Counted from the stretch's first letter, positions 1 to 10,721 are shown. The stretch: DNA of 64,000 bases from Phocaeicola vulgatus ATCC 8482 (GCF_000012825.1 NC_009614.1:1550001-1614000), one strand, 5' to 3'. Translations and numbers: made by a program. The notes: a model not told the origin generated them from the letters alone.

Positions 1-3000
1 AAGATAATACATTCGGCTACTTGTGGCTATTGTCTTATAATGAACTTTACGCCTTGCAATATACCGAAGAGGGTACATTGGTATCTGTGGATATACATGA
101 TTTGGTAGATACACACATGATGTACACTAAAATCATGAAAGACAGAGAAGGGAATCTGTGGCTGGGGTCTTATGATATGGCATATACTATTTTCTTTGAT
201 AATTCGAAGATTGATAATTATCCTTTGCCGCAACTTAAAAAACACATGGGTTGGGATGCAAATATCTTGAATCTTTGCTTGGATAAAAATGATGTAATGT
301 GGGTCAATCAGGATAGATACGGGCTTTGCCTGTATGATTTGTCACAAGATCTATTTGCAGATAATAGTGGTAATAATTTGTCAAATCCGGGCGAAGTAAG
401 CATTATTGTGAAATCCAAGCTTAAGGAAGGAGTATGGATCAGTCCCAGATATGGTGCACGGGTAATGAGAATGACTCATCAGGGTATGAAGATACAGTTG
501 GAAGAGGATATTGATTTGGAAAAACAAATCTATAATCCGGGAAATATCAGGGACTTGATTGAGGATAATAAAGGTTGTTTATGGATTTTTAGCCAGTCGG
601 GGCTTTATGTAAAGCGTCCTGATAATTCTATTTTACTTGTAGCAAGTTCTGATTTTCCAGAGATGTCTTCCTTGACAAGTGATAGGGAAGGTAACATATG
701 GGGAGTGTCTACTGATAAAAAGGTGTACAGGTTAAGCTGTATTGATAGGAATATATCTTATGAATTAAAAGCTTGTATTCCAGTCCTTTCAGGACAGGAA
801 AATGTAAATCATGCCTGTATAGATAGGGAGGGTTGCTTATGGTTGGTTTCTTCTTTAGGAAGAATATTCAAATCGGATACGAATAAAGAGGCATTTGAAA
901 ATATGGCTTTGGATAATCAGATAGATGATTGCTCTGTGTTGGGATTACTTGCTGATGAAAACAATGTGTGGATTATAACTAACAAAAAGGTGCTTCAATA
1001 TAATATTTATCAGAAGGTATGTATGAATTATGCTACTTCGGATGGGAACATATGGGTTGATGTATTCAGATACAGAGCGATAAGCAGGGACAGGCAAGGA
1101 GGGCTGTATGTAGGTGGGCATCGTGGTTTTATACATATTCAGTCTGGTAGTGTCTCATTGGCGGATAAGATACAGTTTTCTTCTGTCGTTACGGATGTAA
1201 AAATTGAAAATAAAAGTATATTCTTTGCTGAAGATGAATCACTTCATACCATCAACCGGATTTCTTTGGCCCCCAATTCCAGAAATATAGAAATATTTTT
1301 TTCATCGCTTATCTATTCATTGAATTCCAAGGTAGAGATGGCTTATAAATTGGATGGAGTAGATAAGGATTGGGTATATCTGCCCTATGATAAGAATTCT
1401 GCTTTTTATAATCAGTTAAAGAAAGGTACTTATTCATTCTGGTTAAAATGGAAATATGGACAAGGAAAATGGACGGAAGGCAAAGTTGTATTGGTTATTG
1501 TTCAGGCTCCGGCTTTTTATGAAACTTGGTTGGCATATATGGTTTACCTTGTTTTGATTGTACTTGCTGTCTATCTGTCTTTTCATACTTATGCGCAGCG
1601 TATTAAAATCAAAAATGAAGTGAAACTAAAAGAAGAGCTGGCACGGACAAAATTGAACTATTTTACAAATATCTCTCATGAATTACTAACTCCGCTGACA
1701 GTCATTTCTTGTATTACTGACCATTTGGAACAAAAAGTTCCTGCTATCCGACAACAGTCTGTAATACTGAAATCCAATGCCGACAAACTGAAACGGTTAA
1801 TACAGCAGATTTTGGACTTTAGAAAGATGGATGTGGGAAAAATGAATCTGAATGTGTCCGAAGGAAATATCAGTGAGTTTATACAGAATATTTGCAAGAC
1901 GAATTTTCTTCCTCTTGCTCAAAAGAAAGGCATAATTTTAGAGATTGACGTAGAACCATTGGAAATTAAAGGTTATCTGGATTTTGATAAATTAGACAAA
2001 ATAATATATAACCTGTTATCGAATGCCATAAAATACACTCCCGAATATAAATGTATCAAAGTAAACGTATATCTTATAAATAAGGAAGGAAATAAGGTCT
2101 TGGTTATCAAAATAAAGGATGAGGGAATAGGTATCTCACCTAAAGAAATCAATTATATTTTTACTCGTTTTTATAGTAGTAAGAAACGGGTGGGAATAGA
2201 ATCGAATGGTATCGGGCTTTCTTTGACGAAAGAGTTGGTGAATCTTCATCATGGAACTATTACAGTAGACAGTGAATTAGGTAAAGGTACCTGTTTTACG
2301 GTAGAACTTCCCATTGACAGAATGGGGTATAAGCATGATGAAATAGTGGATGAGATGGAAGGTGTGACAATGGATATCACCGAATGTGCAATTGTAGCAG
2401 AAGATGACGTTTCATCCGATGGAGCTACGGATAAATCTACCCTTCTGTTGATAGATGATAATGCAGAATTACTCTATATAATGAAAGAGATGTTTAAGGA
2501 AAAGTATAGTGTATGGACTGCGGCAGACGGACAGCAAGCTTGGGATAAACTAAGCAATCATGAAGTGGATATGATTATTTGCGATGTGATGTTGCCTGAT
2601 ATCAATGGTTGGGAGCTTTGCACCCGCATCAAGTCGGATTTGCGTTTTAATCATATTCCAGTGATCATACTTACGGCGAAGAACGGTATTGATGACCGGA
2701 TAGCCAGTTATGATGCCGGAGCGGATGGTTATATTGCAAAGCCATTTGAAATGAAAGTACTTTTTGCCCGTGTGGATAATCTTATCAGATCGTTTAAGAT
2801 GCGTCAGGCGGCTTTTCGTAAAGAAGAAGACGTCAATTTGGAAACTTTAGCTTATCCGTCTGCTAACAAGTTGTTTCTGCAGTCTATTATTGCAAGCATA
2901 GAACAACATCTGGAAGAGTCTGAATTTGATTTGGAAAGACTTTCTGGAGAAATGAACATGTCCAAATCTACTTTATATCGTAAAATAAAGGCTATGACCG

Positions 3001-3194
3001 GGTTGACGCCTTTAGACTTTGTACGCAATATAAAGATGAAGCGTGCCTGCATGATGTTGCTTGCACGTACTCAGACCATATCTGAAGTGGCATACGCTGT
3101 AGGATTCAGTAATCCTAAGTATTTTACGAAATGTTTTAAAGAGGAGTTTGGTATGACTCCTACTGAATACCAACAGTCACATATCAAGGTCTAG
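1..3194 (+). CDS. Hybrid two-component system sensor/regulator (HTCS), 5' end outside window
   Basis: One-protein sensor and transcription factor that normally senses a glycan fragment in the periplasm and switches on the adjacent PUL. The frame is open to the left edge (codons from base 3), so the signal peptide and first propeller blades are missing; a TTG at 21 is not a start. In order: two-component propeller repeats with W-L motifs to about codon 400, a Y_Y_Y domain (about 430-490, Y-K-L-D-G-V-D-K-D-W), a membrane helix near 505-525, a histidine kinase core with F-T-N-I-S-H-E (His codon 1677-1679) and an ATPase with DEGIGI and GIGLSL, a receiver domain with Asp at 2583-2585 in ICDVMLPD, and a C-terminal AraC-type double HTH ending near 3180. 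The H box reads HELLTPL rather than the usual HELRTPL. It precedes GH2-susC-susD in the same direction, its probable targets. Family certain; ligand unknown. Confidence 0.95.
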   Translation, partial: DNTFGYLWLLSYNELYALQYTEEGTLVSVDIHDLVDTHMMYTKIMKDREGNLWLGSYDMAYTIFFDNSKIDNYPLPQLKKHMGWDANILNLCLDKNDVMWVNQDRYGLCLYDLSQDLFADNSGNNLSNPGEVSIIVKSKLKEGVWISPRYGARVMRMTHQGMKIQLEEDIDLEKQIYNPGNIRDLIEDNKGCLWIFSQSGLYVKRPDNSILLVASSDFPEMSSLTSDREGNIWGVSTDKKVYRLSCIDRNISYELKACIPVLSGQENVNHACIDREGCLWLVSSLGRIFKSDTNKEAFENMALDNQIDDCSVLGLLADENNVWIITNKKVLQYNIYQKVCMNYATSDGNIWVDVFRYRAISRDRQGGLYVGGHRGFIHIQSGSVSLADKIQFSSVVTDVKIENKSIFFAEDESLHTINRISLAPNSRNIEIFFSSLIYSLNSKVEMAYKLDGVDKDWVYLPYDKNSAFYNQLKKGTYSFWLKWKYGQGKWTEGKVVLVIVQAPAFYETWLAYMVYLVLIVLAVYLSFHTYAQRIKIKNEVKLKEELARTKLNYFTNISHELLTPLTVISCITDHLEQKVPAIRQQSVILKSNADKLKRLIQQILDFRKMDVGKMNLNVSEGNISEFIQNICKTNFLPLAQKKGIILEIDVEPLEIKGYLDFDKLDKIIYNLLSNAIKYTPEYKCIKVNVYLINKEGNKVLVIKIKDEGIGISPKEINYIFTRFYSSKKRVGIESNGIGLSLTKELVNLHHGTITVDSELGKGTCFTVELPIDRMGYKHDEIVDEMEGVTMDITECAIVAEDDVSSDGATDKSTLLLIDDNAELLYIMKEMFKEKYSVWTAADGQQAWDKLSNHEVDMIICDVMLPDINGWELCTRIKSDLRFNHIPVIILTAKNGIDDRIASYDAGADGYIAKPFEMKVLFARVDNLIRSFKMRQAAFRKEEDVNLETLAYPSANKLFLQSIIASIEQHLEESEFDLERLSGEMNMSKSTLYRKIKAMTGLTPLDFVRNIKMKRACMMLLARTQTISEVAYAVGFSNPKYFTKCFKEEFGMTPTEYQQSHIKV

Positions 3195-3221
3195 TAAAAG
3201 AAGGGATAAATTTCTGTCATT

Positions 3222-3281
3222 AGGGTATTGAAACGTTTCATGAAAGGATTTTATACCTTTTGTAAAGTGTTTCGATACCCT
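3222..3281. promoter_or_regulatory. Inverted repeat with internal 12-bp palindrome between HTCS and GH2 genes
   Basis: Arms AGGGTATTGAAAC (3222-3234) and GTTTCGATACCCT (3269-3281) pair over 13 positions with one G-U wobble. A perfect palindrome TGAAACGTTTCA sits at 3229-3240, and a small AAAGG/CCTTT hairpin lies in the loop. It could end the HTCS transcript or be an operator for the PUL operon; no T-tract follows at once, which weakens the terminator reading. Confidence 0.5.
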
Positions 3282-3333
3282 GTTGTTTTTAGGATATGGC
3301 TTCTTTTGTTTCATGATTCTTAAATTATAAAGC

Positions 3334-5772
3334 ATGAAGAAAAAGAAGTTACCATTAGTCTGTTGGGATAGTATCAAATTACTAACCGCACTTTTCCTGT
3401 TATGGGGAGTTTGTTTCGGAGCAGATGCGTATCCGGAAAGTGAATATCGAAAGCAACTTTTTGATTATGATTGGAAATTCAAGTTGGGAGATTATCCTGA
3501 CGCTTCATTGAATACATACGATGACGCTGATTGGAGGATACTTGATTTACCTCATGATTGGAGTATAGAAGGAACTCTTGATCCGGAAAATCCAATGGGG
3601 AATGATGGAGGTTATTTTCCGGCAGGAACAGGATGGTATCGTAAGTCATTTGAAATATCTTCTAAGTATAGAGGCAAGAAAGTGGGTATTTACTTTGAAG
3701 GAGTTTATATGAATTCAGAAGTCTTTGTTAATGGAAAATCTATAGGAATTCGTCCTTATGGATATTCATCTTTTTACTATGATCTGACTCCTTATCTGCG
3801 TTATGATGATAAGAATATTATTGCTGTACGGGTAGATAATTCGCAGCAGAAAAATTGTCGCTGGTATACTGGTACAGGCATTTACCGGCATGTGTGGCTG
3901 ACAGTGATGAATCCTATTCATATAGAGCATTGGGGGATAGCTATAACTACTCCTGAGGTGAGTGAGGAGAGAGCTGTTGTACAAATAAAAACTATTTTGA
4001 GAAATGAAACTTCTTCTAACAGACAGATTACCTTGACAACAAAGTTGACTAAAGGAAATGATGAATCTGGAAAAGGAGAAATAAAAGTGGATTTGCCTGC
4101 CAATGGAATAAAGGAAATAACACAAAAAATTTCTGTATTGTATCCTGCTTTGTGGAGTCCTGAGTCCCCTCATTTATATAATGCACACTTTCTAGTGACT
4201 GAAGCGGGTGATGTAATAGATAGTATAACGGAATCTTTTGGTATTCGGACGGTTACTTATTCGGCTGAACAAGGATTATTCTTGAATGGCAAGAGAATTA
4301 TTTTAAATGGTGGATGTTTACATCATGACAACGGTTGTCTGGGGGCAGCGGCTTATGATCGTGCTGAAGAACGGAAAGTAGAATTAATGAAGGCTGCGGG
4401 ATTTAATGCGGTACGTACTTCGCATAATATTCCTTCAGAAGAGTTCCTCCATGCCTGTGATCGTCTCGGATTATTGGTTATAGATGAAACCTTTGACGGT
4501 TGGCGTGACAGTAAGAATCAATATGACTATTCTATTCTTTTTGATCAATGGTGGCAACGGGATATCGAATCCATGGTACTTCGTGACCGCAATCATCCTT
4601 CTATTTTTTGTTGGAGTATTGGTAATGAAGTAATTGAGCGTAAAAAATTGGAAGTGGTCACTACAGCTCGAAAGTTGGCCGACTATGTACATAAGTTTGA
4701 TCCCAGTCGTCCGGTAACTTCTGCTTTAGCTGCTTGGGATAATGACTGGGAAATATATGATCCATTGGCTGCCGTGCATGAAATAGTGGGATATAATTAT
4801 TTGCTGCATCGAGCGCCGGTTGATCATCAGCGTGTACCTTCCCGTGTTATTATGCAAACTGAATCTTACCCACGAGACGTTTTTGCCAATTGGTCATTGG
4901 TTAATGATCATGATTATATTATTGGTGATTTTGTTTGGACAGCTATTGATTATTTAGGTGAATCGGGTATCGGGCGATTTTATTATGCAGGTGAATCGGA
5001 AGGTGAACACTATCAACGTAACCATTATCCTTGGCATGGGGCCTATTGTGGAGATATTGATTTAACAGGTTGGAGAAAGCCTATATCACATTATCGTGAC
5101 TTGTTGTATAATCCTGATAAGAAACTTTATTTGGCTGTAAAAGAGCCGGATAATTATTATGGTAAGGTGAAGGAAACCTTATGGTCTGTCTGGCCTACTT
5201 GGGAAAGCTGGAATTGGCCGGGACATGAAGGAAAAGAAATAGAGGTAGAGATTTATTCCCGATATCCCAAAGTACGTCTGTATTTGAATGATAAGCTGAT
5301 AGGCGAGCAATTTACAGGACAGGAACAGCAATTCAAAGCAGTCTTTCCTATTTCATACGAGCCAGGAATATTGAAGGCGGTAGGTGTGGAATCCGAGATA
5401 GAAATAGAGAAAACGATCTTACAGACTGCCGGAAAACCTGTGAAAATTCAATTAACGGCCGATCGTACAAAAATAAAGGCAAATGGTCAGGATTTGAGTT
5501 TTATCACAGTAGAAATATTAGATAAGGAAGGCATTCTGGAGCCGAATGCTGATAATCAATTAACTTTTGAAGTGAAAGGGGCAGGTACTATAGTGGCTGT
5601 GGGAAATGCTGATTTAAAAGACACGGATAGCTATATCGGTTATCAGCGGAAAGCATGGAAAGGGCGTGCTATAGTGGTAGTAAAAAGTACACGGAAAGAA
5701 GGTAAGATAATGTTGAAAGTGGCTTCTCCCGGATTGGTTCCGGCTACTGTATCCATTCGTACAAGTAAATAA
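3334..5772 (+). CDS. Glycoside hydrolase family 2 enzyme (beta-galactosidase-like)
   Basis: Secreted or periplasmic exo-glycosidase of 812 residues. A hydrophobic segment at residues 15-32 looks like a signal peptide. The GH2 sugar-binding domain covers about 38-195 (WYRKSF, GVYMNSEVFVNG), an immunoglobulin-like domain about 200-310, and the TIM barrel about 312-610. The acid/base is E432 in WSIGNE and the nucleophile is probably E510 in IMQTES; the loop with RTSHN at 361-365 is also typical. Two more beta-sandwich regions follow to the C-terminus, including an invasin-like segment near 695-805. GH2 also contains beta-glucuronidases and beta-mannosidases; beta-galactosidase is the most likely but not proven. 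It lies 140 bases after the HTCS gene and 33 bases before the susC ATG, so it probably leads the PUL operon. Confidence 0.9.
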   Translation: MKKKKLPLVCWDSIKLLTALFLLWGVCFGADAYPESEYRKQLFDYDWKFKLGDYPDASLNTYDDADWRILDLPHDWSIEGTLDPENPMGNDGGYFPAGTGWYRKSFEISSKYRGKKVGIYFEGVYMNSEVFVNGKSIGIRPYGYSSFYYDLTPYLRYDDKNIIAVRVDNSQQKNCRWYTGTGIYRHVWLTVMNPIHIEHWGIAITTPEVSEERAVVQIKTILRNETSSNRQITLTTKLTKGNDESGKGEIKVDLPANGIKEITQKISVLYPALWSPESPHLYNAHFLVTEAGDVIDSITESFGIRTVTYSAEQGLFLNGKRIILNGGCLHHDNGCLGAAAYDRAEERKVELMKAAGFNAVRTSHNIPSEEFLHACDRLGLLVIDETFDGWRDSKNQYDYSILFDQWWQRDIESMVLRDRNHPSIFCWSIGNEVIERKKLEVVTTARKLADYVHKFDPSRPVTSALAAWDNDWEIYDPLAAVHEIVGYNYLLHRAPVDHQRVPSRVIMQTESYPRDVFANWSLVNDHDYIIGDFVWTAIDYLGESGIGRFYYAGESEGEHYQRNHYPWHGAYCGDIDLTGWRKPISHYRDLLYNPDKKLYLAVKEPDNYYGKVKETLWSVWPTWESWNWPGHEGKEIEVEIYSRYPKVRLYLNDKLIGEQFTGQEQQFKAVFPISYEPGILKAVGVESEIEIEKTILQTAGKPVKIQLTADRTKIKANGQDLSFITVEILDKEGILEPNADNQLTFEVKGAGTIVAVGNADLKDTDSYIGYQRKAWKGRAIVVVKSTRKEGKIMLKVASPGLVPATVSIRTSK

Positions 5773-5805
5773 TAATAACTTTTGTTTAATTCTAAATATA
5801 ATAGT

Positions 5806-8800
5806 ATGAAAACATTTCGTTTTGTTTTATTGCTGTTTTTGGTATTGAGTATATCCAATACAGCTTGGGCGCAAAACCAGACTGTAAAAGGTAGGGTGAT
5901 AGACTCTAAATTAAAAGAAGCTCTTATGGGGGTTTCTATTTTGGAAATAGGTACTTCAAATGGTACTGTAACTGATTTGGATGGTAACTTTACGCTTTCT
6001 GTTCCTAAAGGAGCTGTATTGCGTATTTCTTATGTGGGATATTTAGTTCAGGAAGTTCCGATAAATGGAAAAACATCTTTGGATATATTTTTGAAGGAAG
6101 ATACTGAATTATTAGATGAGGTAGTGATTGTGGGGTATGGGGCCCAAAAGAAAGCTACATTATCCGGCTCTGTAACAAGTGTAGGTGGTGAGAAGCTGGC
6201 AAAAACTCCAGTAACGAATGTATCACAAGGATTAGCTGGACGTTTACCGGGCGTGGTCGCTGTTTCTAACACTTCAGAACCAGGATATGATGGTGCTACT
6301 ATTACTGTTCGTGGGGTTAATACCTTTGGAAAAGCTGATCCGTTAGTAGTTGTTGATGGAGTACCTGGACGTTCTTTGGAGCGTATTGATCCAAGTACCA
6401 TTGAAACGATGTCTGTATTAAAAGATGCTTCAGCAGCTATTTATGGTGCTCAAGCTGCCAATGGAGTTATTTTGATTACAACAAAACGAGGAAAAGCAGG
6501 CAAGCCGAGAGTAGGTTTTACTTATAATTATGGAATAGCTGCTCCTACTGTAATACCGGAAATGACCAATGCTGTGGAATATGCCACTTTGATGAATGAA
6601 ATAGATAAGTATGCCGGTAATAAGGGTCGCTATACGGTAGATGATCTTAGATTATATGCTGATGGTTCCGATCCTTGGGGACATCCGGATACGGACTGGT
6701 TTAATGAAACATTGAAATCATGGTCTCCACAAACTTATGCCAATGCTACTATTGATGGTGGTACAGAGAATGTGAAATATTTTGTTAGCGTATCAGCCAA
6801 AGGACAAGATGCATTTTATCGTCATAGTGGGTCAAATTACCATCAGTATGACTTGAAGATGAATCTTGATATGAAAATTAATAAATATGTTGATACTTAT
6901 GTCAATGTAACAGGAAGAATGGAAGATCGGAAATATCCAACCCGTTCTGCAGAGAATATTTTCCGTATGCTGATGCGATCTAAACCTAATTCACCGGCTT
7001 ATTGGCCTGATGGTCGTCCGGGACCCGACATTGAATTTGGTGATAATCCGGTAGTTATATGTACCAATCAAACTGGTTATGAACGTGATAAGCGTTATGT
7101 GTTAAATGGGGATTTCGGAGTTAATATCAAGGTGCCTTATGTGGAGGGATTGACTTTGAAGGCTACTGCGTCACTCGATAAGACGTTCCGTTTTCGTAAA
7201 ATATGGCAAAAACCTTGGTATTTGTATTCATGGGATGGGACTTCGATGGATGAAAATGGCCAGCCCCTATTGGTGGAAGGAAAGAAAGGGTTTAGTGATC
7301 CTCGTCTGACAGAATCAATGGAAGATAATTTGGGGGTATTATTGAGTGGTATCGCTAGTTATAGCCATACATTTGCTCAAGATCATGATGTAAATATTCT
7401 AGCAGGTGTAGAACGTATCACGGATAAGGGGGATTCATTTGAAGCTTATCGTCGTTATTTTCTTTCTGCCGCTATTGACCAGCTTTTTGCTGGTGGTCAG
7501 GATGAAATGAATAATACAGGTACAGGGTATGAGGAAGCCCGTTTAAATTATTTTGGTCGTGTGAACTATGCTTATAAGTCTAAATATTTGGCAGAGTTTG
7601 TTTGGCGTTATCAAGGTTCCTATATTTTTGATCGTTCTAATAAATTCGGATTCTTTCCAGGTATTTCATTAGGATATGTAATATCTGAAGAAGATTTTTT
7701 CAAAAAGAAATTGCCCTTTATTAGTTTTGCCAAAGTACGGGCATCATGGGGACAGACAGGAAATGATTTGATTGATCCTTATCAGTATTTGGCTTCCTAT
7801 ACTTTCAATGATTTGATGTATTTGACTAATAATGGTGCAACGATGAACCAAGCATTGAAAGAAGGAGTAGCTCCTAATCAAAATGTGACTTGGGAAACAG
7901 CTACACAAAAGAATATAGGTCTTGATTTACAATTTTTGAATGGAGATTTGGCATTTACTATTGACTATTTTCATAATAACCGCAGTGATATTTTATGGAA
8001 ACGAAATGCTTCTGTTCCGGGCACTTCCGGATTGGTACTTCCTGATGAAAACTTAGGGAAAGTACAAAATCAAGGGGTAGATTTCAATATTGATTATCGT
8101 AGAAATTTCAAAGATTTTCGGTTGGGTATAAACTTGAATGGGGTTTATGCTAAAAATAAAATTCTTTTTTGGGATGAGGCACCTGGTACTCCAGAATGGC
8201 AGAAGTCCACAGGCAAACCTATCGATTCGGGACTTTATTATGAAGCTATCGGCATATTTAAAGATCAAGCAGCTGTAGATGCGTATCCTCATTGGGCCGG
8301 TGCACGTCCGGGGGATATTATTTTCAAAGATGTAAATGGGGACAATGTGATAGATGGCAATGATCGTGTTCGTAATGATAAGAGTCGTACTCCACGATTT
8401 ACAGGTGGATTGAATGTAGATTTAGGATATAAGGATTTTGACCTTTCATTTTTACTACAAGGTGCTATGGGAGGAGTTTTTTATCAAACGACAGAGTCGG
8501 GGGATTTTGCCAATTTCTTAAAAAGTTTTTATGATAATCGTTGGACAGAGGAAAACCCAGATGCCGATTTTCCTCGTACTTATAATCGAAGTAATGAATA
8601 TTTTATAAATCAGCAGAATACATTCTGGTTGCATAAAACTGATTATATACGTTTGAAGAATATAGAATTGGGATATACTGTACCATCTATATGGAGTAAG
8701 AAAATAGGTGTGGAACATTTACGTGTTTATATTAATGCTTATAACCTGCTGACAATTAGTCCTGATATGAAGGATTATGATCCCGAAAACACAAGCGGAT

Positions 8801-8859
8801 CGGGATATAATTATCCGTTGAATAAAGTGATAAATTTTGGAGTAAACCTTACTTTTTAA
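5806..8859 (+). CDS. SusC-family TonB-dependent outer-membrane receptor
   Basis: Outer-membrane importer for oligosaccharides, driven by TonB, of 1017 residues from the ATG at 5806; an upstream in-frame TTG at 5782 is a poor alternative because the ATG gives a clean signal peptide ending in AWAQ. Order: signal peptide, carboxypeptidase-D-like domain (about 24-100, VTDLDGNFTLSVP), TonB box region DEVVIVGYG, plug domain with VVVDGVPG and LKDASAAIYGAQAANGV, then the beta-barrel ending in an aromatic residue (NFGVNLTF), as usual for barrel recognition. There is no STN domain, in keeping with control by the HTCS rather than an anti-sigma factor. The susD partner starts 5 bases after its stop. Confidence 0.96.
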   Translation: MKTFRFVLLLFLVLSISNTAWAQNQTVKGRVIDSKLKEALMGVSILEIGTSNGTVTDLDGNFTLSVPKGAVLRISYVGYLVQEVPINGKTSLDIFLKEDTELLDEVVIVGYGAQKKATLSGSVTSVGGEKLAKTPVTNVSQGLAGRLPGVVAVSNTSEPGYDGATITVRGVNTFGKADPLVVVDGVPGRSLERIDPSTIETMSVLKDASAAIYGAQAANGVILITTKRGKAGKPRVGFTYNYGIAAPTVIPEMTNAVEYATLMNEIDKYAGNKGRYTVDDLRLYADGSDPWGHPDTDWFNETLKSWSPQTYANATIDGGTENVKYFVSVSAKGQDAFYRHSGSNYHQYDLKMNLDMKINKYVDTYVNVTGRMEDRKYPTRSAENIFRMLMRSKPNSPAYWPDGRPGPDIEFGDNPVVICTNQTGYERDKRYVLNGDFGVNIKVPYVEGLTLKATASLDKTFRFRKIWQKPWYLYSWDGTSMDENGQPLLVEGKKGFSDPRLTESMEDNLGVLLSGIASYSHTFAQDHDVNILAGVERITDKGDSFEAYRRYFLSAAIDQLFAGGQDEMNNTGTGYEEARLNYFGRVNYAYKSKYLAEFVWRYQGSYIFDRSNKFGFFPGISLGYVISEEDFFKKKLPFISFAKVRASWGQTGNDLIDPYQYLASYTFNDLMYLTNNGATMNQALKEGVAPNQNVTWETATQKNIGLDLQFLNGDLAFTIDYFHNNRSDILWKRNASVPGTSGLVLPDENLGKVQNQGVDFNIDYRRNFKDFRLGINLNGVYAKNKILFWDEAPGTPEWQKSTGKPIDSGLYYEAIGIFKDQAAVDAYPHWAGARPGDIIFKDVNGDNVIDGNDRVRNDKSRTPRFTGGLNVDLGYKDFDLSFLLQGAMGGVFYQTTESGDFANFLKSFYDNRWTEENPDADFPRTYNRSNEYFINQQNTFWLHKTDYIRLKNIELGYTVPSIWSKKIGVEHLRVYINAYNLLTISPDMKDYDPENTSGSGYNYPLNKVINFGVNLTF

Positions 8860-8864
8860 ATAAA

Positions 8865-10655
8865 ATGAAAAATATGAAACGTTTATATGGATTATTTGTA
8901 TTGCTATGTCTTATGCTAACAGCATGCAATGATGATTTTTTGGATGTGGATCCAGTAGACCGTTATTCAGATGCAGTTGTCTGGACGGATGAATCATTAA
9001 TAACTTCTTTTGTTAATAATATTTATGAGGGACAGAAATGGGGATTTCATACCGTAATGCTTTCTTCTTTGTGCGATGAGTCAATGGAGGTTTGGGCATG
9101 GGAGAGCCAGCCAGTAGTGATGAGTGAATTGAGTCCTAGTTATCAAGGCATTCTTGCTCCTAATTTTTGGATTATAACCTTCCATAATATAACTTGGACC
9201 AATCTTTATAAAAATATCCGTGCCTGTAATATCTTTTTTGAAAATGCAGAGAAATATGCTTTAGAAGGAGATGTTGTCGATAAATTGAAAGGTGAAGTGC
9301 ATTATTTACGTGCTTATTTTTATTATTGGTTGTTGAGCCAATGGGGTGGTGTCCCTTTGATTGAGAAATCTTTTACTCCTTCTGATGATTTACTCGTAGC
9401 TCGTAATACGTTTGAAGAAACGGTAGATTTTATTGTGAAAGATTTAGATGAAGCAGCTTCTATTTTGCCTTTGAACGGAGATAAAGCCCGTGCAACAAAA
9501 GGTGCTGCTATGGCTTTGAAAGCCCGTGTCCTGCTTTATGCGGCTAGTGACTTATTTGTTTCTCAGTCTTTATGGGCATCCGGTTATGAGCATCCTGAAC
9601 TTATAGGGTATGTGGGAGGTGATCGTACGGAACGTTGGCAACGGGCTAAAAAGGCTGCTAAAGCTGTTATGGATTTAGGTATATATCATCTGTATGGTGA
9701 AAATGGAGGATGGAAAAATAGAGAGGAAGCTACTCAAAACTATGCTGATATTTTCTTGTGTCATAATTCGGATGAAGATATTATGGTACAATATTATGAT
9801 TATGTAAATCATAATAGCAGTGATTTTCAATTGCCTCGTGTTGGTTTGTTCAATAGTCCTAATGGTTTTCATGGTTGGGGTGGAAATACTCCTACAGGAC
9901 AATTAGTTGATTCTTACGAAATGGCAGATGGTAGTAAATTTAGTTGGGATAATCCACAACAAGCAGCTTACCCTTATCAAAATCGAGATCCTCGCTTCTA
10001 TGCTTCTATTATGTATAATGGTTCTTATTGGCGTCAACGTCCGGATGATACAGTAGGTAGTGATCCTGAAGGAATAGTACAAACTGCTTATTATCAGCAG
10101 TCAGATGGAAGTTATACACCAGGCTTAGATACTCGCCAAGGCCCTATTGAAGATTGGAATGGTTCTTACACAGGATATTATATGCGTAAATTTTTAGACC
10201 CTTCAGTTAATCATCAGTATGATAAACAACCTTATCCTTGGCGTCAGATACGTTATGCTGAAGTTTTGTTGAATTATGCTGAAGCATGCATAGAATTAGG
10301 TGAAGATGTTGAAGCTCGTAAGTATATCAATATGATTCGTAAAAGAGCGGGAATGCCTGATATACCAAATTCTGAAACGGGAGATGTCTTGAAAGAGCAT
10401 TATCGTAATGAACGTAAAATAGAATTAGCTTATGAACAACATCGTTATTTTGATATCCGCCGTTGGATGATTGCACCTGAAGTGATTAAGAATGTTCAGG
10501 GAATAGATATTCGCTATCCTTATGGAGCTACAGAGCCTAATTATTCCATTATTGATGTGCAGGAGAGAAAATGGAATGATAAGTCTTATTTACTCCCTAT
10601 TTATCTAGATGAAATGCAGAAAAATGATTTGTTGATACAAAATCCATTATATTAA
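8865..10655 (+). CDS. SusD/RagB-family surface glycan-binding lipoprotein
   Basis: Surface lipoprotein of 596 residues that caps the SusC barrel and captures glycan. The N-terminus is a lipoprotein signal with lipobox LTAC (Cys at residue 21) followed by NDDFLDVDP, the standard SusD start. The TPR-like helical core is visible (LRAYFYYWLLSQWGGVPLI, ATKGAAMALKARVLLYAAS), and the C-terminal part has RYAEVLLNYAEACIELG and ELAYEQHRYFDIRRW, both hallmarks of RagB/SusD. The start overlaps the end of the susC spacer closely, so the two are co-transcribed. It is the last gene of this PUL operon; a strong hairpin follows 16 bases later. Confidence 0.96.
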   Translation: MKNMKRLYGLFVLLCLMLTACNDDFLDVDPVDRYSDAVVWTDESLITSFVNNIYEGQKWGFHTVMLSSLCDESMEVWAWESQPVVMSELSPSYQGILAPNFWIITFHNITWTNLYKNIRACNIFFENAEKYALEGDVVDKLKGEVHYLRAYFYYWLLSQWGGVPLIEKSFTPSDDLLVARNTFEETVDFIVKDLDEAASILPLNGDKARATKGAAMALKARVLLYAASDLFVSQSLWASGYEHPELIGYVGGDRTERWQRAKKAAKAVMDLGIYHLYGENGGWKNREEATQNYADIFLCHNSDEDIMVQYYDYVNHNSSDFQLPRVGLFNSPNGFHGWGGNTPTGQLVDSYEMADGSKFSWDNPQQAAYPYQNRDPRFYASIMYNGSYWRQRPDDTVGSDPEGIVQTAYYQQSDGSYTPGLDTRQGPIEDWNGSYTGYYMRKFLDPSVNHQYDKQPYPWRQIRYAEVLLNYAEACIELGEDVEARKYINMIRKRAGMPDIPNSETGDVLKEHYRNERKIELAYEQHRYFDIRRWMIAPEVIKNVQGIDIRYPYGATEPNYSIIDVQERKWNDKSYLLPIYLDEMQKNDLLIQNPLY

Positions 10656-10671
10656 AAAATTATACATAGAT

Positions 10672-10702
10672 AAGCCCGTAGCTTAATGATAGCTACGGGC
10701 TT
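10672..10702. terminator. Bidirectional rho-independent terminator
   Basis: Perfect 12-bp stem AAGCCCGTAGCT / AGCTACGGGCTT with loop TAATGAT. T-rich sequence on the right and A-rich on the left let it serve both the susD transcript and the convergent S41 protease gene. Confidence 0.9.
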
Positions 10703-10721
10703 TGTTAAAAAGAATGATTTT

